Shown here piece after piece: positions 1-7,843 of a stretch of 18,612 bases of DNA. The stretch covers positions 1-18,612 of the forward strand of contig DAIEST010000116.1 of assembly GCA_027346125.1 (NCBI GenBank), read 5' to 3'. Positions within the stretch are counted from its first letter, which is position 1. Each line of letters starts with the position of its first letter. The notes beneath the pieces are model-generated. The model saw nothing but the letters and a program-made list of their open reading frames with translations, made no database searches and had not been told where the DNA came from. This DNA is from Leptospirillum sp. Its GTDB lineage: Bacteria; Nitrospirota; Leptospirillia; Leptospirillales; Leptospirillaceae. Both the position numbers and the translations under genes were made by a program.

Positions 1-822
1 CAGAACACCCTGGCGGCTCTGTCGGAAATGGGGAAGAAGATCCTGATCGTCGGGTGTGACCCGAAGGCGGATTCCACCCGTCTGATCCTTCACGCAAAAG
101 CCCAGAACACCGTGCTTTCCCTGGCTGCCGAAGCCGGAACGGTCGAGGATCTCGAACTCGAGGATGTGCTGAAGACCGGCTATCGGGATATCCGGTGCGT
201 GGAGTCCGGAGGTCCTGAGCCCGGTGTGGGCTGTGCGGGACGCGGTGTGATCACCTCGATCAATTTCCTTGAGGAAAACGGAGCCTATGAAGGCGTCGAT
301 TATGTGTCCTACGACGTGCTGGGAGACGTGGTCTGCGGCGGGTTCGCCATGCCGATCCGGGAAAACAAGGCCCAGGAGATCTACATCGTGACCTCCGGAG
401 AGATGATGGCAATGTACGCCGCCAACAACATCGCAAAAGGAATCCTGAAATACGCCAACTCGGGGGGTGTCCGGCTCGGGGGCCTCGTCTGCAACGAACG
501 GCAGACCGATCGCGAATACGAACTGATCGAAGCCCTGGCCAAGCGCCTCAACACCCAGCTGATTCATTTCGTGCCCCGGGACAACGTTGTCCAGCACGCA
601 GAACTCCGCCGGATGACGGTCCTCGAATTCGCGCCCGAATCCAAGCAGGCCGGCGAATACCGTCAGCTTGCACAGAAGATCGATGCCAATGCGGGCAACG
701 GAACGATTCCGACGCCGATCACCATGGACGATCTCGAAGATCTGCTGATGGAGTTCGGAATCATGAAAACGATCGATGAAAGCCTGGTCGGGAAGAAGGC
801 GGAAGAAGTCGCCGTCGCCTGA
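1..822 (+). CDS. nifH: Nitrogenase iron protein NifH (5'-truncated)
   Basis: Dinitrogenase reductase, the Fe protein that passes electrons to NifDK with ATP hydrolysis. The reading frame is open from base 1 and enters at the QNTLAAL segment that follows the P-loop in NifH, so about the first 20 residues, including the Walker A motif, lie outside the window. The ATG at 28 is internal, not the start. Visible hallmarks are GCDPKADSTR, the GGPEPGVGCAGRGV segment with a [4Fe-4S] cysteine and the arginine ADP-ribosylated in some species, and DVLGDVVCGGFAMP with the second cluster cysteine. The C-terminus (EELLMEFG-type, then VGKKAEEVAVA) is complete. No draT or draG is present in the window, so use of that arginine for regulation is unknown. 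It is followed by a 100-bp gap holding a strong hairpin, then nifD. Confidence 0.98.
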   Translation, partial: QNTLAALSEMGKKILIVGCDPKADSTRLILHAKAQNTVLSLAAEAGTVEDLELEDVLKTGYRDIRCVESGGPEPGVGCAGRGVITSINFLEENGAYEGVDYVSYDVLGDVVCGGFAMPIRENKAQEIYIVTSGEMMAMYAANNIAKGILKYANSGGVRLGGLVCNERQTDREYELIEALAKRLNTQLIHFVPRDNVVQHAELRRMTVLEFAPESKQAGEYRQLAQKIDANAGNGTIPTPITMDDLEDLLMEFGIMKTIDESLVGKKAEEVAVA

Positions 823-842
823 TCCGTTTCGCTTGGAAGAGA

Positions 843-879
843 GGGACGGGGCCCGGAAAATCGGTCGGGCTCCCGTCCC
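843..879 (+). other. RNA hairpin between nifH and nifD
   Basis: Inverted repeat in the nifH-nifD gap. GGGACGGG at 843-850 pairs with CCCGTCCC at 872-879, and CCCG at 852-855 pairs with CGGG at 866-869, with a small asymmetry between the two helices and a loop of about 10 nt. No T-run follows, so it is not a classical intrinsic terminator. Intergenic stem-loops after nifH are known in other diazotrophs and are thought to stabilise nifH RNA or limit read-through, giving more NifH than NifDK. That role is inferred here. Confidence 0.75.
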
Positions 880-922
880 AGGGTTAACTGCTGCGGGGAA
901 TGGAAAGGTCCGGGAGGCCGAA

Positions 923-2353
923 ATGAGTTATTCGCTGGAAGACGCAAAAGAGATCATCAAGGAAGTTCTCGAGGTATACCCCGAGAAGACCCGCAAGAAA
1001 CGGGAAAAGCACCTCGGTGTCTATGAAGAGGGAAAGCCGGACTGCGGGGTCAAGTCGAACGTCAAGAGCATCCCGGGCGTCATGACCATCCGCGGCTGTG
1101 CCTATGCCGGATCGAAAGGGGTGGTGTGGGGTCCGATCAAGGACATGATCCATATCAGCCACGGTCCCGTCGGATGCGGACAATACTCCTGGGCCGCGCG
1201 CCGGAACTATTACATCGGGACGACCGGTGTGGACAGCTTTGTCACCATGCAGTTCACGTCGGACTTCCAGGAGAAGGACATCGTGTTCGGAGGGGACAAG
1301 AAACTTGAAAAGATCATCGACGAGATCCAGGTCCTGTTCCCCCTGAACAAGGGGATTTCCATCCAGTCCGAATGTCCGATCGGGCTGATCGGGGACGACA
1401 TCGAGGCGGTCTCCAAGAAGAAGTCGAAGGAGTACGACGGCAAGGTGATCGTACCGGTCCGGTGCGAAGGATTCCGGGGAGTGAGCCAGTCGCTGGGGCA
1501 TCATATCGCCAACGATACCATCCGGGACTGGGTTTTCCCGAAGGCGGACGAAAAATCCTTCGATACGACGGCTTACGATGTGGCCATCATCGGGGACTAC
1601 AACATCGGAGGAGATGCCTGGTCCTCCAGGATCCTTCTGGAAGAGATGGGCCTCCGGGTCGTGGCCCAGTGGTCCGGGGACGGGTCGATCGAAGAGCTCA
1701 TGAACACGACCAAGGTCAAGCTCAATGTGCTGCACTGCTACCGTTCGATGAACTATATCGCCCGCCACATGGAGGAGAAATACGGGATCCCCTGGGTGGA
1801 GTACAACTTCTTCGGTCCGACGAAGATCAAGGAGTCTCTCCGGACGATCGCAAGCCACTTCGATGAAAAGATCCGGGAGAACACGGAAAAGGTGATCGCA
1901 AAGTACCAGGCGATGGTGGACAAGACGGTCGAGCGGTTCCGTCCCCGTCTGGAAGGCAAGACGGTCATGCTCTTCGTCGGAGGGCTCCGCCCGCGGCACG
2001 TGATCGGCGCCTACGAAGATCTCGGCATGAATGTGGTCGGGACGGGCTACGAATTCGGTCACAACGACGACTACCAGAGAACGACCCACTATGTGAAGGA
2101 CGGGACGATCATCTACGACGACGTGACCGGCTACGAATTCGAGAAGTTCGTCGAAGCGGTCAAGCCCGATCTCGTCGGAAGCGGCATCAAGGAGAAGTAC
2201 GTCTTCCAGAAGATGGGCGTGCCGTTCCGGCAGATGCACTCCTGGGACTATTCCGGTCCCTACCACGGATACGACGGTTTCGCGATCTTCGCCAGGGATA
2301 TGGACATGGCGATCAACAACCCCATTTGGTCACTGACCAAATCGCCCTTTTGA
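923..2353 (+). CDS. nifD: Nitrogenase MoFe protein alpha chain NifD
   Basis: Alpha subunit of dinitrogenase, which holds FeMo-co and shares the P-cluster with NifK. The product is 476 aa, a usual length. The ATG at 923 sits behind GGGAGG (912-917) and gives the normal NifD N-terminus; the open frame extends 49 codons upstream, but that stretch overlaps nifH and the intergenic hairpin. P-cluster cysteines are C59, C85 and C151. Q189 and H193 match the cofactor-pocket Gln and His in SLGHHIAND, and FeMo-co ligands are C272 (LHCYRSMNY) and H439 (QMHSWDYSGP). All catalytic residues expected of a Mo nitrogenase are present. nifK starts 10 bp after the stop. Confidence 0.98.
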   Translation: MSYSLEDAKEIIKEVLEVYPEKTRKKREKHLGVYEEGKPDCGVKSNVKSIPGVMTIRGCAYAGSKGVVWGPIKDMIHISHGPVGCGQYSWAARRNYYIGTTGVDSFVTMQFTSDFQEKDIVFGGDKKLEKIIDEIQVLFPLNKGISIQSECPIGLIGDDIEAVSKKKSKEYDGKVIVPVRCEGFRGVSQSLGHHIANDTIRDWVFPKADEKSFDTTAYDVAIIGDYNIGGDAWSSRILLEEMGLRVVAQWSGDGSIEELMNTTKVKLNVLHCYRSMNYIARHMEEKYGIPWVEYNFFGPTKIKESLRTIASHFDEKIRENTEKVIAKYQAMVDKTVERFRPRLEGKTVMLFVGGLRPRHVIGAYEDLGMNVVGTGYEFGHNDDYQRTTHYVKDGTIIYDDVTGYEFEKFVEAVKPDLVGSGIKEKYVFQKMGVPFRQMHSWDYSGPYHGYDGFAIFARDMDMAINNPIWSLTKSPF

Positions 2354-2363
2354 GGAGTATGAG

Positions 2364-3902
2364 ATGAGCCAGAATCCGGAGAAGGTTCTCGACCATTTTA
2401 ATCTGTTCCGGGAGCCGGAATATGTCGAGATGTTCGAAAGCAAGAAGAAGAATTTCGAGAACCATGTCGGCGATGCGGAAGTCTCCCGCATCATCGAGTG
2501 GACGAAAACCCGGGAGTACCAGGAGCTGAACTTCAAGCGCGATGCGCTGACCGTCAATCCCGCCAAGGCCTGCCAGCCCCTGGGGGCGGTATTCGTCGCC
2601 CTCGGGTTCGAGAACACGCTTCCGTTCGTGCACGGCTCCCAGGGATGCGTGGCGTATTACCGGAGCCATCTCTCCCGTCATTTCAAGGAACCGACCTCCT
2701 GTGTCTCTTCGTCCATGACGGAGGATGCCGCGGTTTTCGGAGGTCTGAACAACATGATCGACGGGCTGGCCAACGCCTATGCGATGTACAAGCCGAAGAT
2801 GATCGCGGTGTCGACGACCTGCATGGCCGAAGTGATCGGGGACGACCTGAACGCATTCATCAAGAATGCCAAGGAAAAGGGTTCCGTTCCGATGGATTAC
2901 GATGTGCCCTTTGCGCACACTCCGGCATTCGTCGGTTCCCATATCACCGGGTTCGACAACGCGCTGAAGGGGATCCTCACCCACTTCTGGGAGGGGAAGG
3001 AACGAAATCCCAATGAAACCATCAATTTCATCCCGGGATTCGACGGCTATTCCGTCGGAAATATCCGGGAGCTGAAACGCGTCCTCTCCATCATGGGGAT
3101 TCCCGCGATCGTTTTGGGCGACACGAGCGATGTGTTCGATACGCCCACCGACGGGGAGTTCCGGATGTATTCCGGCGGGACGACCCTTGAGGAAGCCGCC
3201 CGGGCCCTGGATTCGAAAGCCACGATCTCTCTCCAGGAATACTGCACCCCCAAGACGATGGAGTATGTCGCCGGGAAGGGTCAGGAAACCGCTTCCTTCA
3301 ACTTTCCCATCGGCGTGAAGGCGACCGACGAATGGCTGATGGCGCTTTCGCGCATCAGCGGAAAGCCGATCCCTGCCGAGTTGAAGCTGGAACGGGGACG
3401 TCTGGTGGATGCGATCGCGGACTCTTCCTCCCACCTCCACGGGAAACGCTTCGCCCTTTACGGGGATCCGGACCTGTGTCTGGGGCTGTCCGGATTCCTG
3501 CTCGAACTGGGGGCGGAACCGATCCACATCCTGTCCACCAACGGCGGAAACGAGTGGGCCGAAAAAGTCCAGGCGATGCTGGACGCTTCCCCGTTCGGAA
3601 AAGGATGCCATGTGTATCCGGGCAAGGATCTCTGGCACATGAGAAGCCTTCTCTTCACCGAACCGGTGGATTACCTGATCGGGAACACGTACGGGAAGTA
3701 TCTGGAACGGGACACCAAGACCCCGCTGATCCGGATCGGTTTCCCTGTTTTTGACCGCCACCACCACCACCGCTATCCCACGATGGGGTATCCGGGCGGA
3801 ATGAATGTTCTGGTGAAGATTCTCGACAGGATTTTCGACGACATCGACCAGAACACGATCGTTCCCAGCAAGACGGACTACAGCTACGACATCATCCGCT
3901 GA
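2364..3902 (+). CDS. nifK: Nitrogenase MoFe protein beta chain NifK
   Basis: Beta subunit of dinitrogenase; with NifD it forms the alpha2-beta2 MoFe protein and supplies half the P-cluster ligands. The product is 512 aa. The ATG at 2364 lies just after GAGGAG (2352-2357); a nearby ATG at 2359 is out of frame. P-cluster cysteines are C70 (NPAKACQPLG), C95 (HGSQGCVAYY) and C153 (STTCMAEVIGDD). The N-terminal extension typical of NifK and the conserved C-terminus (a run of histidines then RYPTMGYPGG, ending SYDIIR) are intact. It is coupled to nifD and separated from nifE by 96 bp holding two hairpins. Confidence 0.98.
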   Translation: MSQNPEKVLDHFNLFREPEYVEMFESKKKNFENHVGDAEVSRIIEWTKTREYQELNFKRDALTVNPAKACQPLGAVFVALGFENTLPFVHGSQGCVAYYRSHLSRHFKEPTSCVSSSMTEDAAVFGGLNNMIDGLANAYAMYKPKMIAVSTTCMAEVIGDDLNAFIKNAKEKGSVPMDYDVPFAHTPAFVGSHITGFDNALKGILTHFWEGKERNPNETINFIPGFDGYSVGNIRELKRVLSIMGIPAIVLGDTSDVFDTPTDGEFRMYSGGTTLEEAARALDSKATISLQEYCTPKTMEYVAGKGQETASFNFPIGVKATDEWLMALSRISGKPIPAELKLERGRLVDAIADSSSHLHGKRFALYGDPDLCLGLSGFLLELGAEPIHILSTNGGNEWAEKVQAMLDASPFGKGCHVYPGKDLWHMRSLLFTEPVDYLIGNTYGKYLERDTKTPLIRIGFPVFDRHHHHRYPTMGYPGGMNVLVKILDRIFDDIDQNTIVPSKTDYSYDIIR

Positions 3903-3922
3903 GCCACCGATCCCACGCGATC

Positions 3923-3945
3923 CATCGTCCTGTCGCCAGGCGATG
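3923..3945 (+). other. First RNA hairpin between nifK and nifE
   Basis: CATCG (3923-3927), a bulged T, then CCTG pairs with CAGG (3937-3940) and CGATG (3941-3945) around a 4-nt TCGC loop. That is 9 bp with a single bulge. No T-run follows. It lies 17 bp upstream of a second, stronger hairpin in the same gap. Confidence 0.6.
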
Positions 3946-3961
3946 CCGGCGGAAAACCGAT

Positions 3962-3985
3962 GGCCGGGAGGGACTCCTCCCGGCC
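3962..3985 (+). other. Second RNA hairpin between nifK and nifE
   Basis: Perfect 10-bp inverted repeat: GGCCGGGAGG (3962-3971) and CCTCCCGGCC (3976-3985) around a GACT loop. It ends 3 bp before the nifE Shine-Dalgarno GGAGG (3989-3993). There is no following T-run. Its place right next to the ribosome site suggests a role in stabilising nifHDK RNA, in RNA processing, or in lowering nifEN expression relative to nifDK. It also argues against the in-frame ATG at 3960 as the nifE start, because that start would make the hairpin coding. Confidence 0.8.
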
Positions 3986-3988
3986 GCT

Positions 3989-3993
3989 GGAGG
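3989..3993 (+). promoter_or_regulatory. Shine-Dalgarno deciding the nifE start
   Basis: GGAGG five bases before the ATG at 3999. The upstream in-frame ATG at 3960 has no comparable site, and residues from it would not match the NifE N-terminus. Confidence 0.7.
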
Positions 3994-3998
3994 CAGAG

Positions 3999-5399
3999 AT
4001 GCTGACTCAGAAGGTTCAGGAGGTGTTCAACGAACCTGCCTGCGACCACAACAAGAAAAAATCCGAATCGGATCGGAAAAAGGGATGCACGAAAGTCGCC
4101 CAGCCGGGCGCGGCCGCCGGAGGATGCGCGTTCGACGGGGCCAAGATCGCTCTCCAGCCGATCGTCGATGCGGCCCATCTGGTCCACGGACCGATCGCCT
4201 GCGAGGGGAACTCCTGGGACAACCGGAGCGCGGCGTCTTCGGGACCGGACCTCTACCGGAACGGGTTTACCACGGACATGAGCGAACTCGATGTGATCTA
4301 TGGAGGGGAGAAACGCCTTTTCCGGGCGATCCGGGAGATTGTCGAGCGTCATCGTCCTCCTGCGGTATTCGTTTATCAGACCTGCGTTCCGGCCCTGATC
4401 GGGGACGATATCGAATCGGTGTCGAAGATTGCGTCGGAGACGTTCGGAATTCCGGTGATTCCGGTGAACGCCCCCGGGTTCGTGGGAGGGAAGAACCTCG
4501 GCAACAAGCTGGCCGGAGAGGCTCTTCTGGAGCATGTGATCGGAACGGTCGAGCCCGAAGTCTCCACGCCGACCGACCTGAATGTCATCGGGGAATACAA
4601 CCTCTCCGGAGAACTCTGGCAGGTCAAGCCCCTTCTGGATCGGATCGGTATCCGGATCTCGGCCTGTCTGACCGGGGATGCCCGCTACCGGGAGGTGGCC
4701 TCCAGCCACCGGGCCCGGGCGGCCATGCTGGTCTGCTCCAAGGCGATGGTCAATATCGCCCGGAAGATGGAGGAACGGTACGGGATCCCGTTTTTCGAGG
4801 GATCCTTCTACGGCATTTCCGATATGAGCGAATCTCTCCGGAACATGGCCCGGCTTCTCGTTTCCCGCGGAGCCCCGGCCGATCTCGCCAGCCGGACCGA
4901 ACAGGTGATCCGGGAAGAAGAGGAAATCGCCTGGGAGGCCATCAGGGGTTTCCGGAAGGATCTGGAAGGACGGAAGGTCCTCCTCATAACCGGAGGAGTC
5001 AAGTCCTGGTCGGTCGTAAGCGCGCTTCAGGAAGCGGGTCTCGTGGTCGTCGGCACCAGCGTCAAGAAAAGTACCAGCGAAGACAAGGACCGGATCAAGG
5101 AGCTGATGGGAGACGACGCGCACATGATCGACTCCATGAGTCCGATGGAGATGTACGCCATGCTGAAGGAAGCCCGCGCGGACATTCTCCTGGCGGGGGG
5201 GCGTTCCCAGTTTGTGGCGCTCAAGGCCAAGGTGCCGTTTGTGGACGTCAATCAGGAGCGCCGGTTCGCCTTCGCCGGCTATCGGGGAATGGTCACCTTC
5301 GTGCATGAAATCCATCGCGCGCTGACCAATCCGGTCTGGGAGGCTCTCAAGAAACCGGCTCCGTGGGATCCGGACTGCCGGACGACGCCGATTTTCTGA
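3999..5399 (+). CDS. nifE: FeMo-cofactor scaffold protein NifE
   Basis: NifD paralogue that forms the NifEN scaffold on which the NifB-made cluster is matured to FeMo-co. The start at 3999 gives 466 aa with the family N-terminus (short helix, then NEPACDHNKKK). The in-frame ATG at 3960 would add 13 residues encoded by the hairpin region and is less likely. Cluster cysteines include C43 (GGCAFDGAKIAL), C68 (VHGPIACEGNSWDNR) and C129 (YQTCVPALIGDDIE). C15 and C30 in the N-terminal arm are also typical of NifE. The C-terminus has the usual FAGYRGM and NPVW elements. nifN follows after 50 bp. Confidence 0.96.
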   Translation: MLTQKVQEVFNEPACDHNKKKSESDRKKGCTKVAQPGAAAGGCAFDGAKIALQPIVDAAHLVHGPIACEGNSWDNRSAASSGPDLYRNGFTTDMSELDVIYGGEKRLFRAIREIVERHRPPAVFVYQTCVPALIGDDIESVSKIASETFGIPVIPVNAPGFVGGKNLGNKLAGEALLEHVIGTVEPEVSTPTDLNVIGEYNLSGELWQVKPLLDRIGIRISACLTGDARYREVASSHRARAAMLVCSKAMVNIARKMEERYGIPFFEGSFYGISDMSESLRNMARLLVSRGAPADLASRTEQVIREEEEIAWEAIRGFRKDLEGRKVLLITGGVKSWSVVSALQEAGLVVVGTSVKKSTSEDKDRIKELMGDDAHMIDSMSPMEMYAMLKEARADILLAGGRSQFVALKAKVPFVDVNQERRFAFAGYRGMVTFVHEIHRALTNPVWEALKKPAPWDPDCRTTPIF

Positions 5400-5449
5400 C
5401 CGGACCACCCGAAACACATTGAACGACGATATCGGACGGGAGTCATGTC

Positions 5450-6865
5450 ATGGGAACGAAATCCGCGGAACGAAGCTTTCTGTCCAACCCGCTCAAGATG
5501 AGCCAGCCCCTGGGGGGTGCACTGGCTTTCCTGGGGCTGGGGGGCGCCCTTCCGGTTTTTCACGGTTCCCAGGGCTGTACGTCGTTCGGTCTCGTCCTTC
5601 TCGGGCGCCATTTCAAGGAATCGATTCCTCTCCAGACCACCGCGATGAGCGAAATCACCTCGACGCTCGGTGGCGGGGAGAACATTTCGGCGGCTCTCCT
5701 GAAAATTTTCGAAAAAGGTTCTCCTTCGATCGTGGGGCTTCTTTCGACCGGACTCACGGAAACGAAGGGAGAGGACATCGTCGGCGAGGTCCGGCAGTTT
5801 CTGAAACTCCGGAAAGAGACCGTGAAGACACCCGTCGTGGCGGTCAGTACTCCGGACTTCAAGGGGGGACTGGAAGAAGGGTATCAGGCGGCGGTCTGCC
5901 GGATCGTGGAGGAACTGGTTCCCGGGACGGCACCGAAGAAACCGTTCCAGTTGAACATTCTGGCCGGGTCCCATCTCACGGTTTCGGATCTCGACTACCT
6001 GAAAGAGGTGACCGGACGCTTCGGCTTCGAGGCGGTGGTTCTTCCGGATCTCTCCCGTTCCCTGGACGGGTTCATTCCCGACCGGTTCGCCCCCATGTCG
6101 ATGGGAGGGACGACGCTGGAGGAGATCCGTTCGATGGGAGGGGCTCGGGCCACCCTGGTGATCGGAAAGAGTCTTCTTCCTGCAGGGGATCTTCTCTTCC
6201 GGAAGACCGGAGTCCCGTCGGTGGCGATCTCCCGGCTGATGGGACTGGAAGCGTTCGACCGGTTCCTCCTGACCCTGTCCCACCTTTCCGGACGGGCCAT
6301 CCCGGAGTCTTTTCATCGCGAGCGGGGGCGTCTGGAGGACGCCATGCTCGACAGCCACTTCTTTCTGGGAGGAAAGAAAGCCGTCCTGGCGCTGGAACCG
6401 GACCTCCTGAACGACTTCGCCGCTTTCATGAAAGGGATGGGGGTTTCGATCCCGCTGGCGGTGTCTCCCACGGAGGCCCCGATCCTGTCGGAGGTTCCGG
6501 CGGACCTGGTCAGGGTCGGGGACCTCGGGGACGTGGAAGAGGGCGCCGGTTCCCATCGGGCCGATTTCCTGGCGACGCATTCCCACGGGAGGCAGGCTTC
6601 GCAGCGGCTCGGGATCCCCCTGTTCCGGATGGGATTTCCGGTCTTCGACCGGCTGGGCGCCACCCATCGGCTCCTGATCGGGTACCGGGGAGCGAAGGAA
6701 ACATTGTTCCGGATTTCCAATCTCTTTCTGGCCCGGGAGGAATCTCCCGACCCCGAGACATGGTATCCGGGCTCTTCGGGAGAACCGGTCGTATTCGACG
6801 ACCGGGAGCCGGTTCCGATCCGGCCGGTCGTGTCCGCCCAACTCCCGCCACCGGAAAACGCTTGA
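5450..6865 (+). CDS. nifN: FeMo-cofactor scaffold protein NifN
   Basis: NifK paralogue and partner of NifE in the NifEN scaffold. The product is 471 aa. The ATG at 5450 follows GGGAG (5438-5442); an ATG at 5445 is out of frame. The N-terminus carries NPLKMSQPLGGALAF and HGSQGCTSFG with C43, the cluster cysteine seen in NifN. As in other NifN proteins the NifK-type N-terminal extension is missing. PVFDRLGATHRLLIGYRG near residues 400-420 is the family C-terminal signature. Lies 50 bp after nifE and 13 bp before nifX. Confidence 0.96.
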   Translation: MGTKSAERSFLSNPLKMSQPLGGALAFLGLGGALPVFHGSQGCTSFGLVLLGRHFKESIPLQTTAMSEITSTLGGGENISAALLKIFEKGSPSIVGLLSTGLTETKGEDIVGEVRQFLKLRKETVKTPVVAVSTPDFKGGLEEGYQAAVCRIVEELVPGTAPKKPFQLNILAGSHLTVSDLDYLKEVTGRFGFEAVVLPDLSRSLDGFIPDRFAPMSMGGTTLEEIRSMGGARATLVIGKSLLPAGDLLFRKTGVPSVAISRLMGLEAFDRFLLTLSHLSGRAIPESFHRERGRLEDAMLDSHFFLGGKKAVLALEPDLLNDFAAFMKGMGVSIPLAVSPTEAPILSEVPADLVRVGDLGDVEEGAGSHRADFLATHSHGRQASQRLGIPLFRMGFPVFDRLGATHRLLIGYRGAKETLFRISNLFLAREESPDPETWYPGSSGEPVVFDDREPVPIRPVVSAQLPPPENA

Positions 6866-6878
6866 AGAAGGAGAGTTC

Positions 6879-7283
6879 ATGAAGATCGCCTTTGCCACAC
6901 AGGATCTGCAGACGGTGGACGCCCATTTCGGATGGGCCAAGAATATCGCCATCTACGAATTTTCGCCGGAAGCCTATCGCCTGGACCGGATCGTGTCGTT
7001 CGAGGCGAATCTGGCCGAGGACGGGAATGAAGACAAGCTCGTCCCCAAGATCGAGGCTCTCGACGGATGCGCCCTCCTGTATGTGGCGGCGATCGGCGGC
7101 AGCGGCGCGGCGCGGGTGATCGCGAAGAAGATCCATCCGGTGAAGGTCGAGAAGCCGGAAGTGATCACGGACCTTCTGGACCGCCTTCTGGTGCTGGTGA
7201 ACAAGAATCCGCCCCCATGGCTCAGGAAGGCGCTGCGAGACGCCGGAGAGCGGAAAATCGGTCTGGCCGACCTTGAGTCCTGA
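6879..7283 (+). CDS. nifX: FeMo-cofactor carrier protein NifX
   Basis: Small NifX/NafY-fold protein (134 aa) that binds FeMo-co precursors and moves them between NifB and NifEN. The N-terminus MKIAFATQDLQTVDAHFGWA is the classic NifX start, and EALDGCALLYVAAIGGSGAARV is the conserved core. It has a clear AAGGAG site and sits in the standard order nifEN-nifX-DUF269. A homologous domain is fused to the end of NifB in this locus, so the cell encodes at least two NifX-type folds. Confidence 0.95.
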   Translation: MKIAFATQDLQTVDAHFGWAKNIAIYEFSPEAYRLDRIVSFEANLAEDGNEDKLVPKIEALDGCALLYVAAIGGSGAARVIAKKIHPVKVEKPEVITDLLDRLLVLVNKNPPPWLRKALRDAGERKIGLADLES

Positions 7284-7322
7284 CAATCATTCTTCAACGA
7301 CACGTTCAAGAAAGGAACAGCG

Positions 7323-7805
7323 ATGACTGAACAGACTGCCGGAACTCCCGGGAACCAGGAGCAGACACTGGACGAGTTTCCGTTCGTCAAGAGTCTGGTG
7401 CTCCAGATCCGGGCTCACGACACCTTCGGGGCCTGGGAACGGAAAAGCGATCGGGAGGTCATCGATCCGTTCATTCTGGACGCCGAACGACGCCGGAGCA
7501 TCCCGATCATCGGTGACCCGGATCCGGAAGTTCTCTGGAGACTGGAACTCTATTACAACACCCTGGCGGCGGCGATCGAGGTCAGGACGGGCGTCATCGT
7601 GACTCCCATGATGAAAATTCACCACGAAGGGTTCGGGCGGGTCGTACTCATCGCCGGCCGGCTCATTGTGGTGAACAAGAACTTGAGAGATGTGCACCGG
7701 TTCGGGTTCGGGTCTCTCGAGAAGCTTTCGTCCGAGGGCGAGAAGGTCATTGCTTCCGCGGTCGAAATGCTGGAACGGTTCAAAGAGGTTGCGAATTGGG
7801 GGTGA
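7323..7805 (+). CDS. NifX-associated protein (DUF269)
   Basis: 160-aa protein of the DUF269 family, found almost only next to nifX in Mo-nitrogenase clusters. Diagnostic stretches are FVKSLVLQIRAHDTFGAWE near the N-terminus, then PIIGDPDPEVLWRLELYYN, and GFGRVVLIAGRLIVVNKNLRD with the conserved HRFGF segment. Exact biochemistry is unsettled; its constant partnership with nifX points to FeMo-co maturation. No metal-binding cysteine is visible. The ATG at 7323 follows an AAAGGA-type site. nifB starts 38 bp downstream. Confidence 0.92.
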   Translation: MTEQTAGTPGNQEQTLDEFPFVKSLVLQIRAHDTFGAWERKSDREVIDPFILDAERRRSIPIIGDPDPEVLWRLELYYNTLAAAIEVRTGVIVTPMMKIHHEGFGRVVLIAGRLIVVNKNLRDVHRFGFGSLEKLSSEGEKVIASAVEMLERFKEVANWG

Positions 7806-7843
7806 ACATACAGACGGGGTCTTGAGGGCCCGGGGGGCGTGCG

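Noticed and set aside
28..822. ATG at 28 as the true nifH start.
   Set aside because: The frame is open to base 1 and the residues before it match the NifH segment after the P-loop; a start at 28 would lack the nucleotide-binding motif.
884..2266. A 460-codon open frame on the - strand opposite nifD.
   Set aside because: Antisense shadow of nifD with low-complexity composition and no family match that I can see.
2313..5417. A very long open frame on the - strand (over 1000 codons) opposite nifK and nifE.
   Set aside because: It lies antisense to two unmistakable nif genes. Open antisense frames arise easily in GC-rich coding DNA; the translation is Arg/Gly/Pro/His-rich with no recognisable domain.
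5445..5447. ATG at 5445 as the nifN start.
   Set aside because: It is out of frame with NifN; the ATG at 5450 gives the family N-terminus.
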